From: Streptomyces albus subsp. albus
GTDB lineage: Bacteria > Actinomycetota > Actinomycetes > Streptomycetales > Streptomycetaceae
Reading direction: 5' to 3'
NCBI RefSeq assembly: GCF_000719865.1
Contig: NZ_JOID01000026.1
Location: 1-64,000 of the forward strand
Length of the DNA stretch: 64,000 bases
Shown piece after piece: positions 33,190 through 42,116 of this stretch. The notes under the pieces were generated by a model, which worked only from the letters and a program-made list of their open reading frames with translations, made no database searches and was not told the origin of the DNA. The translations under genes and the position numbers were made by a program. The stretch's first letter is position 1. Each line of letters opens with the position of its first letter.

Positions 33190-34166
33190 CCGCCCCCGCC
33201 CCCGCCGCCGGCGAGAACCGTCTCCGCCCGCGCCGCTCCTGCCTGGCCGTGCCCGGCAGCAACCCGCGCTTCCTGGAGAAGGCCCAGGGTCTCCCCGCCG
33301 ACCAGGTCTTCCTCGACCTGGAGGACGCCTGCGCCCCGCTGGCGAAGGAAGGCGCCCGGCACACCATCGTCGACGCCCTGAACAACGGCGACTGGACGGG
33401 CAAGACCCGGGTCGTGCGGGTCAACGACTGGACCACCCACTGGACGTACCGCGACGTCGTCACGGTCGTCGAGGGCGCCGGCCCCAACCTCGACTGCATC
33501 ATGCTGCCCAAGGTGCAGAACGCCGAGCAGGTGGTCGCCCTCGACCTGCTGCTCACCCAGATCGAGAAGACCATGGGCTTCGAGGTCGGCAAGATCGGCA
33601 TCGAGGCGCAGATCGAGAACGCCGCGGGCCTGGTCAACGTGGACGCGATCGCCGCCTCCTCGCCGCGCATCGAGACCATCATCTTCGGCCCGGCCGACTT
33701 CATGGCGTCCATCAACATGAAGACCCTGGTCGTCGGCCAGCAGCCGCCCGGCTACCCGGCGGACGCCTACCACTACATCCTGATGCGCATCCTGATGGCC
33801 GCCCGCATGCACAACCTGCAGGCCATCGACGGACCGTTCCTGCAGATCCGCGACGTGGACGCGTTCCGCGAGGTCGCCGGCCGCTCCGCGGGCCTCGGTT
33901 TCGACGGCAAGTGGGTGCTGCACCCCGGCCAGGTCGAGGCGGCCAACGAGATCTACTCCCCCTCGCAGGAGGACTACGACCACGCCGAGATGATCCTCGA
34001 CGCGTACGACTGGTGCACCTCCGAGGCGGGCGGCAAGAAGGGCTCCGCCATGCTCGGCGACGAGATGATCGACGAGGCCAGCCGCAAGATGGCGCTCGTG
34101 ATCTCCGGCAAGGGCCGCGCCGCCGGCATGACCCGTACCACCAAGTTCACCCCGCCGGAGGCCTGA
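33186..34166 (+). CDS. mcl1: Malyl-CoA/beta-methylmalyl-CoA lyase (HpcH/HpaI family)
   Basis: A 326-residue class of CitE-like aldolase that splits (2R,3S)-beta-methylmalyl-CoA to glyoxylate plus propionyl-CoA, and may also handle malyl-CoA. Family sequences are RSCLAVPGSNPRFLEKAQGL, QVFLDLEDACAPLAKEGAR (Mg-binding Glu/Asp), GIEAQIENAAGLVNVDAIAA, ETIIFGPADFMASI and GKWVLHPGQVEAANEI. The ATG at 33186 overlaps the ecm stop codon by 4 nt, so translation is coupled. Assignment to the ethylmalonyl-CoA pathway rests on the family plus its position in the operon. Confidence 0.93.
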   Translation: MTAPAPAAGENRLRPRRSCLAVPGSNPRFLEKAQGLPADQVFLDLEDACAPLAKEGARHTIVDALNNGDWTGKTRVVRVNDWTTHWTYRDVVTVVEGAGPNLDCIMLPKVQNAEQVVALDLLLTQIEKTMGFEVGKIGIEAQIENAAGLVNVDAIAASSPRIETIIFGPADFMASINMKTLVVGQQPPGYPADAYHYILMRILMAARMHNLQAIDGPFLQIRDVDAFREVAGRSAGLGFDGKWVLHPGQVEAANEIYSPSQEDYDHAEMILDAYDWCTSEAGGKKGSAMLGDEMIDEASRKMALVISGKGRAAGMTRTTKFTPPEA

Positions 34167-34169
34167 GCC

Positions 34170-34682
34170 ATGCAGTTCGGACGCACCTACGAAGAGTTCG
34201 AGGTCGGCGCGGTCTACAAGCACTGGCCCGGGAAGACGGTCACCGAGTACGACGACCACCTCTTCTGTCTGCTCACCATGAACCACCACCCGCTCCACAT
34301 GGACGTCAACTACGCCGAGAAGACGACGGACTTCGGCAAGAACGTCGTGGTGGGCAACTACATCTACTCGCTGCTGCTCGGCATGTCCGTGCCGGACGTC
34401 TCCGGCAAGGCCATCGCCAACCTGGAGATCGAGTCGCTGAAGCACGTGGCGCCGACCTTCCACGGCGACACCATCTACGGCGAGACCACGGTCCTCGACA
34501 AGACCCCGTCCCGGTCCAAGGACGACCGCGGCATCGTCTACGTCGAGACCAAGGGCTACAAGCAGGACGGCACCCTGGTCTGCGTCTTCCGGCGCAAGGT
34601 GATGGTCCCGACGGCGAAGTACACCGAGGCGCGCGGCGGCGAGCAGCCCGGCCGCCCCCAGCTCAAGTCCCAGGAGAAGTGA
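34170..34682 (+). CDS. mch: Mesaconyl-CoA hydratase (MaoC family)
   Basis: A 170-residue single hot-dog MaoC-like hydratase. YEEFEVGAVYKHWPGKTVTE opens the fold, and the hydratase-2-like motif region DDHLFCLLTMNHHPLHMD carries the catalytic Asp/His pair; NVVVGNYIYSLLLGMSV and ESLKHVAPTFHGDTIYGETT follow. In this pathway it interconverts mesaconyl-C1-CoA and beta-methylmalyl-CoA. It is half the length of the two-domain hydratase of Rhodobacter, so it is probably a homodimer of single domains. It starts 3 nt after mcl1 and abuts mcd. Confidence 0.9.
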   Translation: MQFGRTYEEFEVGAVYKHWPGKTVTEYDDHLFCLLTMNHHPLHMDVNYAEKTTDFGKNVVVGNYIYSLLLGMSVPDVSGKAIANLEIESLKHVAPTFHGDTIYGETTVLDKTPSRSKDDRGIVYVETKGYKQDGTLVCVFRRKVMVPTAKYTEARGGEQPGRPQLKSQEK

Positions 34683-35887
34683 TGAGCCGTCTCGCGCAGA
34701 CCCACGGCCTGACCGACATCCAGCAGGAGATCCTCTCCACCGTCCGGGACTTCGTCGACAAGGAGATCATCCCGGTCGCCACCGAGCTGGAGCACCGCGA
34801 CGAGTACCCCACCCAGATCGTCGAGGGCCTCAAGGAACTCGGCATCTTCGGCCTGATGATCCCCGAGGAGTACGGCGGCCTCGGTGAGTCGCTGCTCACC
34901 TACGCGCTGTGCGTGGAGGAGATCGCCCGCGGCTGGATGAGCGTCTCGGGCATCATCAACACCCACTTCATCGTGGCGTACATGCTCAAGCAGCACGGCA
35001 CCCAGGAGCAGAAGGACCACTTCCTTCCGCGGATGGCGGCCGGCGAGGTGCGCGGCGCCTTCTCGATGTCCGAGCCGGCGCTCGGCTCCGACGTCTCGGC
35101 GATCTCCTCCAAGGGCGTCCGGGACGGCGACGAGTACGTCCTCAACGGGCAGAAGATGTGGCTGACCAACGGCGGCACGTCCACGCTCGTCGCGGTGCTC
35201 TGCCGCACGGACGAGGGCCACCCCGAGGGCACCGCCCCGCACAAGTCGATGACGACCTTCCTCGTCGAGAAGGAGCCGGGCTTCGGCGAGGTCCGCCCGG
35301 GCCTCACCATCCCCGGCAAGATCGACAAGATGGGGTACAAGGGCGTCGACACGACCGAACTCATCATGGACGGACTGCGGATCCCCGCCGACCGCGTGCT
35401 CGGCGGCGTCACCGGACGTGGCTTCTATCACATGATGGACGGGGTCGAGGTCGGCCGCGTCAACGTCGCCGCCCGCGGCTGCGGAGTCGCCCAGCGCGCC
35501 TTCGAGCTGGGCGTTTCCTACGCGCAGCAGCGCACGACCTTCGGCAAGCCGATCGCCCAGCACCAGGCGATCCAGTTCAAACTGGCCGAGATGGCCACCA
35601 AGGTCGAGGCCGCTCATGCGATGATGGTGAACGCAGCACGCAAAAAGGACTCCGGGGAACGGAACGACCTCGAAGCGGGCATGGCGAAGTATCTCGCCTC
35701 CGAGTACTGCAAAGAGGTCGTCGAGGACGCTTTCCGGATCCACGGCGGCTACGGCTTCTCCAAGGAGTACGAGATCGAGCGTCTCTACCGCGAGGCGCCG
35801 ATGCTTCTCATCGGAGAAGGCACCGCCGAGATTCAGAAAATGATCATTGGCCGCCGTCTGCTGGAGGAATACCGGTTCCAGGGGTGA
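34682..35887 (+). CDS. mcd: (2S)-methylsuccinyl-CoA dehydrogenase (acyl-CoA dehydrogenase family)
   Basis: A 401-residue FAD enzyme that oxidises methylsuccinyl-CoA to mesaconyl-CoA. Acyl-CoA dehydrogenase signatures are AFSMSEPALGSDVSAI (flavin/substrate loop), GQKMWLTNGGTSTLVAVL, RTTFGKPIAQHQAIQFKLAE, and RIHGGYGFSKEYEIERLYRE with the family's closing AEIQKMIIGRRLL. The catalytic base is likely Glu in LYREAP region or nearby. It overlaps the mch stop codon by one base. It is shorter than the Mcd of alphaproteobacteria, which carries an N-terminal extension. The last gene of the ccr operon proper; a 190-bp gap follows before psd. Confidence 0.92.
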   Translation: MSRLAQTHGLTDIQQEILSTVRDFVDKEIIPVATELEHRDEYPTQIVEGLKELGIFGLMIPEEYGGLGESLLTYALCVEEIARGWMSVSGIINTHFIVAYMLKQHGTQEQKDHFLPRMAAGEVRGAFSMSEPALGSDVSAISSKGVRDGDEYVLNGQKMWLTNGGTSTLVAVLCRTDEGHPEGTAPHKSMTTFLVEKEPGFGEVRPGLTIPGKIDKMGYKGVDTTELIMDGLRIPADRVLGGVTGRGFYHMMDGVEVGRVNVAARGCGVAQRAFELGVSYAQQRTTFGKPIAQHQAIQFKLAEMATKVEAAHAMMVNAARKKDSGERNDLEAGMAKYLASEYCKEVVEDAFRIHGGYGFSKEYEIERLYREAPMLLIGEGTAEIQKMIIGRRLLEEYRFQG

Positions 35888-36077
35888 TCGCAGTGGATCG
35901 CTCCGCTTCGGTACCGATTCCTCCCTGCGGGAAGATCACGGAAGCTCACCCGGGGTGATCACTGTTCGGACATCGACTGAGCTTCTGGCTTGCCCAGTTG
36001 CCGCTCGTAACCGATACCATCCCGGAAAGCCGCCGTCCCCAGTCGAAGCGCGGCATCATCCGCTACGAAGGTCATCC

Positions 36078-36725
36078 ATGCCCCACAGCCAACCCTCTGC
36101 ACCACGCGGCCGGGTCCGCCTCGCGCGCGGCGCGTCGCCGTGGCTCCTCCCGACCGTGGCCACCGCGGCCATCAGCCTGTCCCGCGCCCGGCGTTCCGGG
36201 CGCGCGGCAGCGGTCGCCGTGCCCGCCACCGCTCTGGCGGCGGGCATGCTGTGGTTCTTCCGCGACCCCGAGCGCGAGATCACCCAGGGCAGAGTGATCT
36301 CGCCGGCCGACGGTGTGGTGCAGAGCATCATGCCGTGGAAGGACGGACGCACCCGCGTCGCGATCTTCATGAGCCCGCTGAACGTCCACGTCAACCGTGC
36401 CCCGCTCGCCGGCACGGTGACCTCCGTCGAGCACGTCCCCGGCGGATTCGTCCCGGCGTTCAACAAGGAGAGCGAGAACAACGAGCGGGTGGTCTGGCAC
36501 TTCGACACCGAGCTCGGCGACATCGAGATGGTGCAGATCGCCGGCGCCGTGGCGCGCCGCATCGTCCCGTACGTCACGCAGGGCACGAAGGTCGAGCAGG
36601 GTGAGCGCATCGGCCTGATCCGCTTCGGCTCACGCGTCGACATCTACCTCCCGGAAGGGGTCGAGGTGGACGTCGAGGTGGGCCAGGCCACACAGGCAGG
36701 GGTGACTCGTCTTGACCGTGATTGA
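36078..36725 (+). CDS. psd: Phosphatidylserine decarboxylase (proenzyme)
   Basis: A 215-residue pyruvoyl enzyme that makes phosphatidylethanolamine from phosphatidylserine at the membrane. There are two N-terminal hydrophobic stretches (WLLPTVATAAISL, AAAVAVPATALAAGMLWFF), then FRDPEREITQGRVISPADGV and SPLNVHVNRAPLAGTV. The self-cleavage site is Gly184-Ser185 in RFGSRVDIYLP, whose Ser becomes the pyruvoyl group. The size matches the short psd form of actinobacteria. GAAGGTC lies before the ATG at 36078. It overlaps pssA by 14 nt, and the pair follows the ccr cluster as in S. coelicolor. Confidence 0.95.
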   Translation: MPHSQPSAPRGRVRLARGASPWLLPTVATAAISLSRARRSGRAAAVAVPATALAAGMLWFFRDPEREITQGRVISPADGVVQSIMPWKDGRTRVAIFMSPLNVHVNRAPLAGTVTSVEHVPGGFVPAFNKESENNERVVWHFDTELGDIEMVQIAGAVARRIVPYVTQGTKVEQGERIGLIRFGSRVDIYLPEGVEVDVEVGQATQAGVTRLDRD

Positions 36726-37563
36726 TTCCCGGGCCAGCGGCTCGTGGGTCCCCGACACCGAGGCCGACGAGGACGACGACATGCCGCTGTCGACACGCCT
36801 GTCGATAGCGGACGCCCTCACGCTCGGTAACGCCACCTGCGGCTTCCTGGCGGTGTACTTCACCACCACCGGGGTGCTCATCCCGCACATCACGGGCAGC
36901 GAGGTCAGCGGCATGGCGCGGCACAGCGCCGCGACCGCCGTCATGCTGATGCTGCTCGCCTCGGTCTTCGACCTCTTCGACGGGCTCGTGGCGCGCAAGC
37001 TCCGCAGCTCGGCGATGGGCGCGGAGCTGGACAACCTCTCCGACCTGGTCAGCTTCGGTCTGGCGCCGGCGTACTTCGTCGTGGTGTGGGGCATGGTCAC
37101 CGACGGCGCCCACCAGCTGATGTCCGCGGTGGCCGCCATCGTGGTGCTGCTGGCGGTGGTGCTGCGGCTGGCGCGGTTCTCCTGCGTCACGCTGCGGGAC
37201 GGCATCTTCCAGGGGATGCCCTCGCCGTTCGGAGCCCTGACGGTCGTGTCGATCGTGCTGCTGGAACTGCCGTTCTTCCCGACGCTGCTGGCGATCATCG
37301 GGGTGGCGTGGCTGATGGTGAGCCGGGTCGAGTACCCGAAGCCGCGGGGGCCGCTTGCGGTCGCCATGCTCGCCTGGATCGCCGCGAGCATGGGCATGCT
37401 CGCGGCCTGGGCCTTCGACTCCCCCGGCGGGCAGCTCCTGCTCCAGACGGGCTGCGCGCTCCAGGTGGTGCTGGGCGCGGTGATCCCGCTCTTCGCCACG
37501 GCGCGGCGGGTGAACACCTTCCGCGACAACCGCCGCGAGGCCCGGGCGGCCCAGCTGCCGTAG
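36712..37563 (+). CDS. pssA: CDP-diacylglycerol-serine O-phosphatidyltransferase
   Basis: A 283-residue integral membrane enzyme making phosphatidylserine from CDP-diacylglycerol and serine, the substrate for psd. The CDP-alcohol phosphotransferase motif is complete: Asp87, Asp90-Gly91, Ala94-Arg95, Gly103, Asp107 and Asp111 in DLFDGLVARKL...GAELDNLSD. Several hydrophobic helices follow (for example AAIVVLLAVVLRLARF). I use the TTG at 36712, 5 nt after GGGGTGA; a GTG two codons later (36718) is nearly as good. It overlaps the psd gene by 14 nt, so the two are translationally coupled. A strong terminator follows. Confidence 0.95.
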   Translation: MTVIDSRASGSWVPDTEADEDDDMPLSTRLSIADALTLGNATCGFLAVYFTTTGVLIPHITGSEVSGMARHSAATAVMLMLLASVFDLFDGLVARKLRSSAMGAELDNLSDLVSFGLAPAYFVVVWGMVTDGAHQLMSAVAAIVVLLAVVLRLARFSCVTLRDGIFQGMPSPFGALTVVSIVLLELPFFPTLLAIIGVAWLMVSRVEYPKPRGPLAVAMLAWIAASMGMLAAWAFDSPGGQLLLQTGCALQVVLGAVIPLFATARRVNTFRDNRREARAAQLP

Positions 37564-37900
37564 CACTCCCTTGCCCGTCGTACGCGCCCGTGGGCCCGAG
37601 CACTCCGCTCGGGCCCACGGGCGTTTCCGGTTCGCGACCGGGGGTCCGGGTCGCCCGCTCCGGGTCTCCGGCCCCCGTCCGGGCGTTTCCGGGCTTCCGT
37701 GCCCGGGGCCGTCGCCCCCTGCCGAGTACCGGACCGGGCCTCTGCCGCCGGCTCCGGAGAACTGCCGCCCCGCTTTGCCACGGGTGCGCCAGGAGGCCCG
37801 CGAGCCGGCCCCGGGCGCGGACGGCCGGGGCCGCCGAGGCCGGCTGACGGAGGCAGGCCGGACTAAGGCAGACGAGGGCCGGATGGGAGCCGGGCCGTGG
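37564..37900. other. Convergent gap containing a terminator
   Basis: A 337-bp gap between pssA and the convergent glycerate kinase. Apart from the terminator at 37585-37623 I see no feature; the remaining sequence is GC-rich without credible frames. Confidence 0.5.
37585..37623 (+). terminator. Rho-independent terminator after pssA
   Basis: Perfect 17-bp arms (CGCCCGTGGGCCCGAGC and its complement) around a 5-nt ACTCC loop, followed by TTTCC. It lies 22 bp after the pssA stop codon. Confidence 0.9.
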
Positions 37901-39088
37901 CTAGACGGCCCCCAGCCGGTCGGCGGCCAGCCGCTCTCCCACCCGCACCAGCAGCGGCCCCGCGCGGTCGATGCAGACCGCCGGGTCGGGCTCCAAGTCG
38001 GTGAGGGCGTAGGCGTGCCCGATCCCGGCCCCGGCGAGCTGCCCGGCGGAGAGGGCCAGCCGTCCGCAGACGGCCACCACGGGCTTCCCCGCCGCCCGTG
38101 CCGCGGCGGCCACGCCCGCCGGGGCCTTGCCGCGCAGCGTCTGCTCGTCGAGCGAGCCCTCACCCGTGACGACCAGACCGGCCCGCCGCAGGGCGGCGTC
38201 GAAGCCCAGCACCTCCAGCAGCACCTCGATCCCCGGCCGGAAACGGGCCCCGAGCACGGCCAGGGCTCCGTACCCGACGCCGCCCGCCGCACCGGCGCCC
38301 GGCGCGGCGGCGCACTCGGACGCGCGCGCCCCGAGGACCCGGTGCAGCACGGTGGCGTAGTGGACGAGGGCGTGGTCCAGGATCCGCACGTCCGCCTCGG
38401 TCGCGCCCTTCTGCGGCCCGTAGACGGCGGCGGCACCGTGCGGGCCGGTCAGCGGGTTGTCGACGTCACTGGCCAGGACCAGGTCCGTCGCGGCGAGGCG
38501 GGGGTCGAGGCCGGACAGATCGGCGGTCGCCAGCTCCCGGAGCCCGCCGCCCCCGGGCGGGACCGGCTCACCGGCGGGCGTCAGGAAGCGGGCGCCGAGC
38601 GCGGTGAGCATCCCGGCGCCGCCGTCGGTGGTGGCGGAGCCGCCGACGCCGAGGACGATCTCCCGCGCCCCGGCGTCCAGTGCGGCCCGCAGCAGCTCCC
38701 CGGTCCCGTAGGTGGTGGCCGTGCGCGGGGCGAACCGCCCGGCGGGGAGGTGGCGGAGCCCGGACGCCTCGGCCATCTCGACGACGGCGGTGGAACCGCG
38801 GAGCGCGTAGCGGGCCGTGTGCGAGGCGCCGAGCGGCCCGGTGACGACGGCCTCGCGGCGCTCGAACCCGGCGGCGTGGGCGGCGTCGACCGTGCCGTCC
38901 CCGCCGTCGGCCACGGGCACGGCCTCGATCCGCGCCCCGGGAGCGGCCCGGCGGATGCCCTCGGTGAGGTACCGGTCGACCTCGGCGGCCGTGAGCGAGC
39001 CCTTGAACTTGTCGGTGGCGATCAGCACCGCCGCCCCGGCCCCCGCTCCCGCCTGCGTCCCCGTCTCTGCCCCTGCGGTGTCGGGCAC
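37901..39088 (-). CDS. Glycerate kinase (GlxK/GarK family)
   Basis: A 395-residue type II glycerate kinase that phosphorylates D-glycerate, normally to 2-phosphoglycerate. Family sequences are VLIATDKFKGSLTAAEVDRY, VPVADGGDGTVDAA, VEMAEASGLRHLP, VLGVGGSATTDGGAGMLTAL, YGPQKGA and VVTGEGSLDEQTLRGKAP. It could dispose of glyoxylate-derived carbon from the ethylmalonyl-CoA pathway through tartronate semialdehyde, but no other genes of that route are here. It is transcribed towards the psd-pssA terminator. The N-terminal 18 residues are Ala/Gly-rich and the exact start is uncertain. Confidence 0.93.
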   Translation of the reverse strand: MPDTAGAETGTQAGAGAGAAVLIATDKFKGSLTAAEVDRYLTEGIRRAAPGARIEAVPVADGGDGTVDAAHAAGFERREAVVTGPLGASHTARYALRGSTAVVEMAEASGLRHLPAGRFAPRTATTYGTGELLRAALDAGAREIVLGVGGSATTDGGAGMLTALGARFLTPAGEPVPPGGGGLRELATADLSGLDPRLAATDLVLASDVDNPLTGPHGAAAVYGPQKGATEADVRILDHALVHYATVLHRVLGARASECAAAPGAGAAGGVGYGALAVLGARFRPGIEVLLEVLGFDAALRRAGLVVTGEGSLDEQTLRGKAPAGVAAAARAAGKPVVAVCGRLALSAGQLAGAGIGHAYALTDLEPDPAVCIDRAGPLLVRVGERLAADRLGAV

Positions 39089-39471
39089 CGTGCACCCCTC
39101 GCTTCCGTACGGACGGTGATGACGCCGTGACCCTACCCGCGCCGCACCCGGCCGCCCACACCCCCGGACCGCGGGAACCGCGCGTCAACCGGGCGCGGTA
39201 GCCGATTCACCCCATGGCCGGACGGGCCGGACCGACCGCGGGCGGGGGCGGCGATGCCCTGGAAGCGGTGGCGGTGTTGGACGCCGCGAACGTGGACGCG
39301 GCCGCGGAGGCCGCTGGGGACGCGGCCGGGGACGGACCCCGCGGCGCTGCCGTCGGGTCCGGGGCCCGGAGTACGGAGCCGGGGAGCCGGGGAGCCGGGG
39401 AGCCGGCTCCCGCGTCTACCCGGGTTGACGGGCCGAGCCTCGGGTTCCGGCGGGGCACTACGCTCGGAGGG
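39089..39471. repeat. Divergent gap with GGGGAGCC repeats and Nudix promoter
   Basis: A 383-bp gap between the divergent glycerate kinase and Nudix genes. At about 39375-39406 the octamer GGGGAGCC is repeated four times, ending in the palindrome GGGAGCCGGCTCCC. TACGCT at 39459-39464 lies 7 nt before the Nudix ATG and looks like its -10 box. Confidence 0.6.
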
Positions 39472-40068
39472 ATGACCACCACCGAGACTCACGACACGGA
39501 GACGGCCGGAAACACCGGGACCGCTGGGACCACCGGCGCCGAGACCGCCGCTACCGGGGCCGACGCCGACTACGCCGCCTACATCGCCGGACTGCCCAAG
39601 ATTCTCGCCGGTGCCGCGGCCCTCTTCCAGGACGCCCGGGGCCACGTCCTCGTCGTCGAGCCCAACTACCGCGACGACGGCCGGTGGATCTTCCCCGGCG
39701 GCACCGTGGAATCCGACCTCGGCGAGACCCCCCGGCAGGGCGCCCGCCGCGAGACGGCGGAGGAGATCGGCCTCGACGTGGATCTCGGCCCGCTGCTCGC
39801 CGTCGACTGGGTGCCGGGCCCGGGCCGCCCGCCGATCGTCTCGTACCTCTACGACGGCGGAGTCCTGGACGAACGGCAGCTCGCGGCCATCCGGCTCCAG
39901 GAGGAGGAGCTCACCGCCTGGCGCCTGGTGCACCCGGACGAGCTCGGCAGCTACCTCAGCCCCGACATGGACCGCCGCGTCCGCGCCGCCCTCGCCGCCC
40001 GTGCGGCGGGCAGGTCCCCGGTGGAACTGGAACACGGCCGGGAGCCGGGCGGCACGCTCGCCGGCTGA
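39472..40068 (+). CDS. Nudix hydrolase
   Basis: A 198-residue Nudix hydrolase. The Nudix box reads from FPGGTVESDLGE to ARRETAEEIGLDV, satisfying G-x5-E-x7-REUxEExGU. The N-terminal 35 residues are Thr/Gly/Ala-rich and probably disordered; a Nudix N-terminal segment LPKILAGAAALFQDARGHVL follows. The C-terminal part (LDERQLAAIRLQEEELTAWR) is a usual feature of the family. The substrate, a nucleoside diphosphate linked to some group, cannot be told. GGAGG abuts the ATG at 39472 too closely to serve well, and the TACGCT box 7 nt upstream suggests leaderless initiation. Confidence 0.9.
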   Translation: MTTTETHDTETAGNTGTAGTTGAETAATGADADYAAYIAGLPKILAGAAALFQDARGHVLVVEPNYRDDGRWIFPGGTVESDLGETPRQGARRETAEEIGLDVDLGPLLAVDWVPGPGRPPIVSYLYDGGVLDERQLAAIRLQEEELTAWRLVHPDELGSYLSPDMDRRVRAALAARAAGRSPVELEHGREPGGTLAG

Positions 40069-40381
40069 GCCGGGTTCTCCGGCCGGGACGCGCCGCCCGC
40101 CGCCAGGGCGGCCCGGCCCCGGCTGCGCCCCCAGACCCGTGACCCGGGCCGCCGGGACGCGCTGCCCGCCAGCGAGCCGGCCGGTACGGCGCAACAGGGC
40201 CGGCGCCGTACCGGCTCCCGGCCGGGACGGGGGGACCGCCCGGCCGCTGTCCGGCCACGCGGGGGTCCCGTCCCGCCGCCGGGCGGCATGACCGGCCGGC
40301 GCGGGCGGCCCGGCGGCACGGACCGGCGGAGCACGCGCAAACGGCTCGCGGGGCCGTGTTCCGCCGCTTACTCTCGGGCGC
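40069..40381. other. Gene-free gap before Sir2 gene
   Basis: A 313-bp gap. TACTCT at 40369-40374, 7 nt before the Sir2 ATG, is a candidate -10 box of a leaderless message. Nothing else stands out. Confidence 0.45.
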
Positions 40382-41152
40382 ATGAGCAGCGGCAATGGAC
40401 ATGGCAGCGGCACGGAGGGGAAGCCGCCGCTGGTGGCGGTTCTCAGCGGGGCCGGGATCTCGACCGACTCGGGCATTCCCGACTACCGGGGCCCGGCGGG
40501 ACTGTGGCGGCGGGACCCGGAGGCGCAGAAGCTCGTCACGTACGAGTACTACATGGGCGATCCGGAGATCCGGCGTCGCTCCTGGCGGATGCGCCGGGAC
40601 AGCACCGCGCTGCGCGCCCGCCCGAACGCCGCCCACCGGGCCGTCGCGGAGCTGGAGCGGTCGGGGGTGCCGGTGCGGGTGATCACCCAGAACGTGGACG
40701 GGCTGCACCAGATGGCCGGGATGCCCGACCGCAAGGTGCTGGAGCTGCACGGCACGGCGCGGGCCGTGCGCTGTACGCGGTGCCACGCGCGCTCGTCGAT
40801 GGAGGAGGCGCTGGAGCGGGTGGCGGCGGGCGAGGAGGACCCGCCGTGCCGGGTCTGCGGCGGGATCCTCAAGTCGGCCACGGTGATGTTCGGCGAGCGT
40901 CTGGACCCGGAGGTGCTGGGGCAGGCGACGGCGATCGCGAAGGCGTGCCAGGTCATGGTCACGGTCGGGACGAGTCTTCAGGTGCAGCCCGCCGCCTCGC
41001 TGGCCGGGACGGCGGCGCGGCACGGCGCCCGGCTCGTCATCGTCAACGCCGAGCCCACGCCGTACGACGACCACGCCGACGAGGTCGTGCGGGAACCGAT
41101 CGGCACCGCGCTCCCGGAGCTGCTGGACCGGATCGCGAAGGAGGGCGCGTAG
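40382..41152 (+). CDS. Sir2-family NAD-dependent protein deacylase
   Basis: A 256-residue sirtuin that removes acyl groups from lysines using NAD. Present are LSGAGISTDSGIPDYRG (NAD loop, residues 21-37), ITQNVDGLH (101-109), catalytic His123 in ELHGTARAVRC, zinc ligands Cys131, Cys134, Cys156 and Cys159, and VTVGTSLQVQPAASL. The Tyr/Arg pair typical of class III desuccinylases is replaced: YEYYMGDPEIRRRSW follows the GLW segment, so the acyl preference is uncertain. It may deacylate acyl-CoA metabolism enzymes such as those encoded upstream; that is inference. Confidence 0.93.
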   Translation: MSSGNGHGSGTEGKPPLVAVLSGAGISTDSGIPDYRGPAGLWRRDPEAQKLVTYEYYMGDPEIRRRSWRMRRDSTALRARPNAAHRAVAELERSGVPVRVITQNVDGLHQMAGMPDRKVLELHGTARAVRCTRCHARSSMEEALERVAAGEEDPPCRVCGGILKSATVMFGERLDPEVLGQATAIAKACQVMVTVGTSLQVQPAASLAGTAARHGARLVIVNAEPTPYDDHADEVVREPIGTALPELLDRIAKEGA

Positions 41153-41531
41153 CCCCGGCCGAGCGCGGGCGGCTCCAGGTTGCCCGGTGCCCGGGGCCCG
41201 GGGCCCGGGGCCCGGGCCGGAGCTGCGCGCCCGGAGCGCCGGCGCGGCACCGGGAGCGCGGCAGGTGGCCGGAAGGGCGGTGGATGGCGCAGGACCGGCC
41301 TGCCCGCACCGTCCTGTGTATCCGGCGCCCCTGGGGTGCCCGCGCCGTGGGCCGGCCCGGAGAAGGGGCCGAGTGCGCGGGCCGGCGAGGCGCTCCCGGC
41401 CGGACCGCGCGGGGGCCCGGCGTCAGCAGAGCGACCGGAGGGCGGCAGATGGCCGGGAAACGGGGGAACGGCGGCGCGAGGCCGCCTCCCCGCGCGCCCT
41501 CCGGTGTCCCGCCGCGCTCCGGGCCCGGGTC
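41153..41531. repeat. Convergent gap with GGGGCCC repeats
   Basis: A 379-bp gap between the convergent Sir2 and Ogt genes. Positions 41190-41218 carry three to four tandem copies of CCCGGGG, much like the repeat at the start of the window. No gene is apparent. Confidence 0.55.
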
Positions 41532-42116
41532 TCAGAAGAGGACCGCGTGGGCGGAGCCCGCTCCGGCCGGGGTGGACACCGCGGGCGAGCCGGGCGCGGG
41601 GATCGGAGTCAGGGCCGGGGCCGGGATCGCGCCCTCCAGGGCCAGGAGTTGGCGCTTGCGGTCGAGGCCGCCGCCGTAGCCGGTGAGACCGCCGCCCGCA
41701 CCGATCACGCGGTGGCAGGGGACGATGATGCCGATCGGATTCCTGCCGTTGGCCATGCCGACGGCACGGGAGGCCGTCGGCCTGCCGAGCGCGGTGGCGA
41801 GTTCGCCGTAGCTGAGCGTCTCGCCGTACGGGATGTCGCGCAGCGCGGCCCAGACCTTCCGCTGGAACGGCGTTCCCGCCATGTGCAGCGGCAGGTCGAA
41901 GTCCGGGCGCTCCCCGGCGAAGTAGGCGTCGAGGAAGCGGACGACGTCACCGAACGGTGCGCCGCCGGGGCCGGTGGGGCTGCCGAAGGTCTCCTCGGCG
42001 GGGCGGTGGCGCTGACCGGTCATGTACAGGCCGGAGAGGACGCCGTCGGTGGCGACCAGCGTCAGCGGGCCTACCGGGCTGTCGACGACGGTGTGGGTGG
42101 TGGTGGGCTGGGACAT
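41532..42116 (-). CDS. ogt: Methylated-DNA-protein cysteine methyltransferase
   Basis: A 194-residue suicide DNA-repair protein that takes the methyl or alkyl group from O6-alkylguanine onto Cys134 in IIVPCHRVIGA. The DNA-binding part is FQRKVWAALRDIPYGETLSY with GRPTASRAVGMANGRNPIG. A 25-residue Pro/Ala tail follows the conserved LLALEG end and is atypical. The ATG at 42116 has GGAGGAA 9 nt upstream. It lies directly downstream of the Ada-AlkA gene on the same strand, so the two repair activities of enterobacterial Ada are here encoded by separate neighbouring genes. Confidence 0.95.
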   Translation of the reverse strand: MSQPTTTHTVVDSPVGPLTLVATDGVLSGLYMTGQRHRPAEETFGSPTGPGGAPFGDVVRFLDAYFAGERPDFDLPLHMAGTPFQRKVWAALRDIPYGETLSYGELATALGRPTASRAVGMANGRNPIGIIVPCHRVIGAGGGLTGYGGGLDRKRQLLALEGAIPAPALTPIPAPGSPAVSTPAGAGSAHAVLF

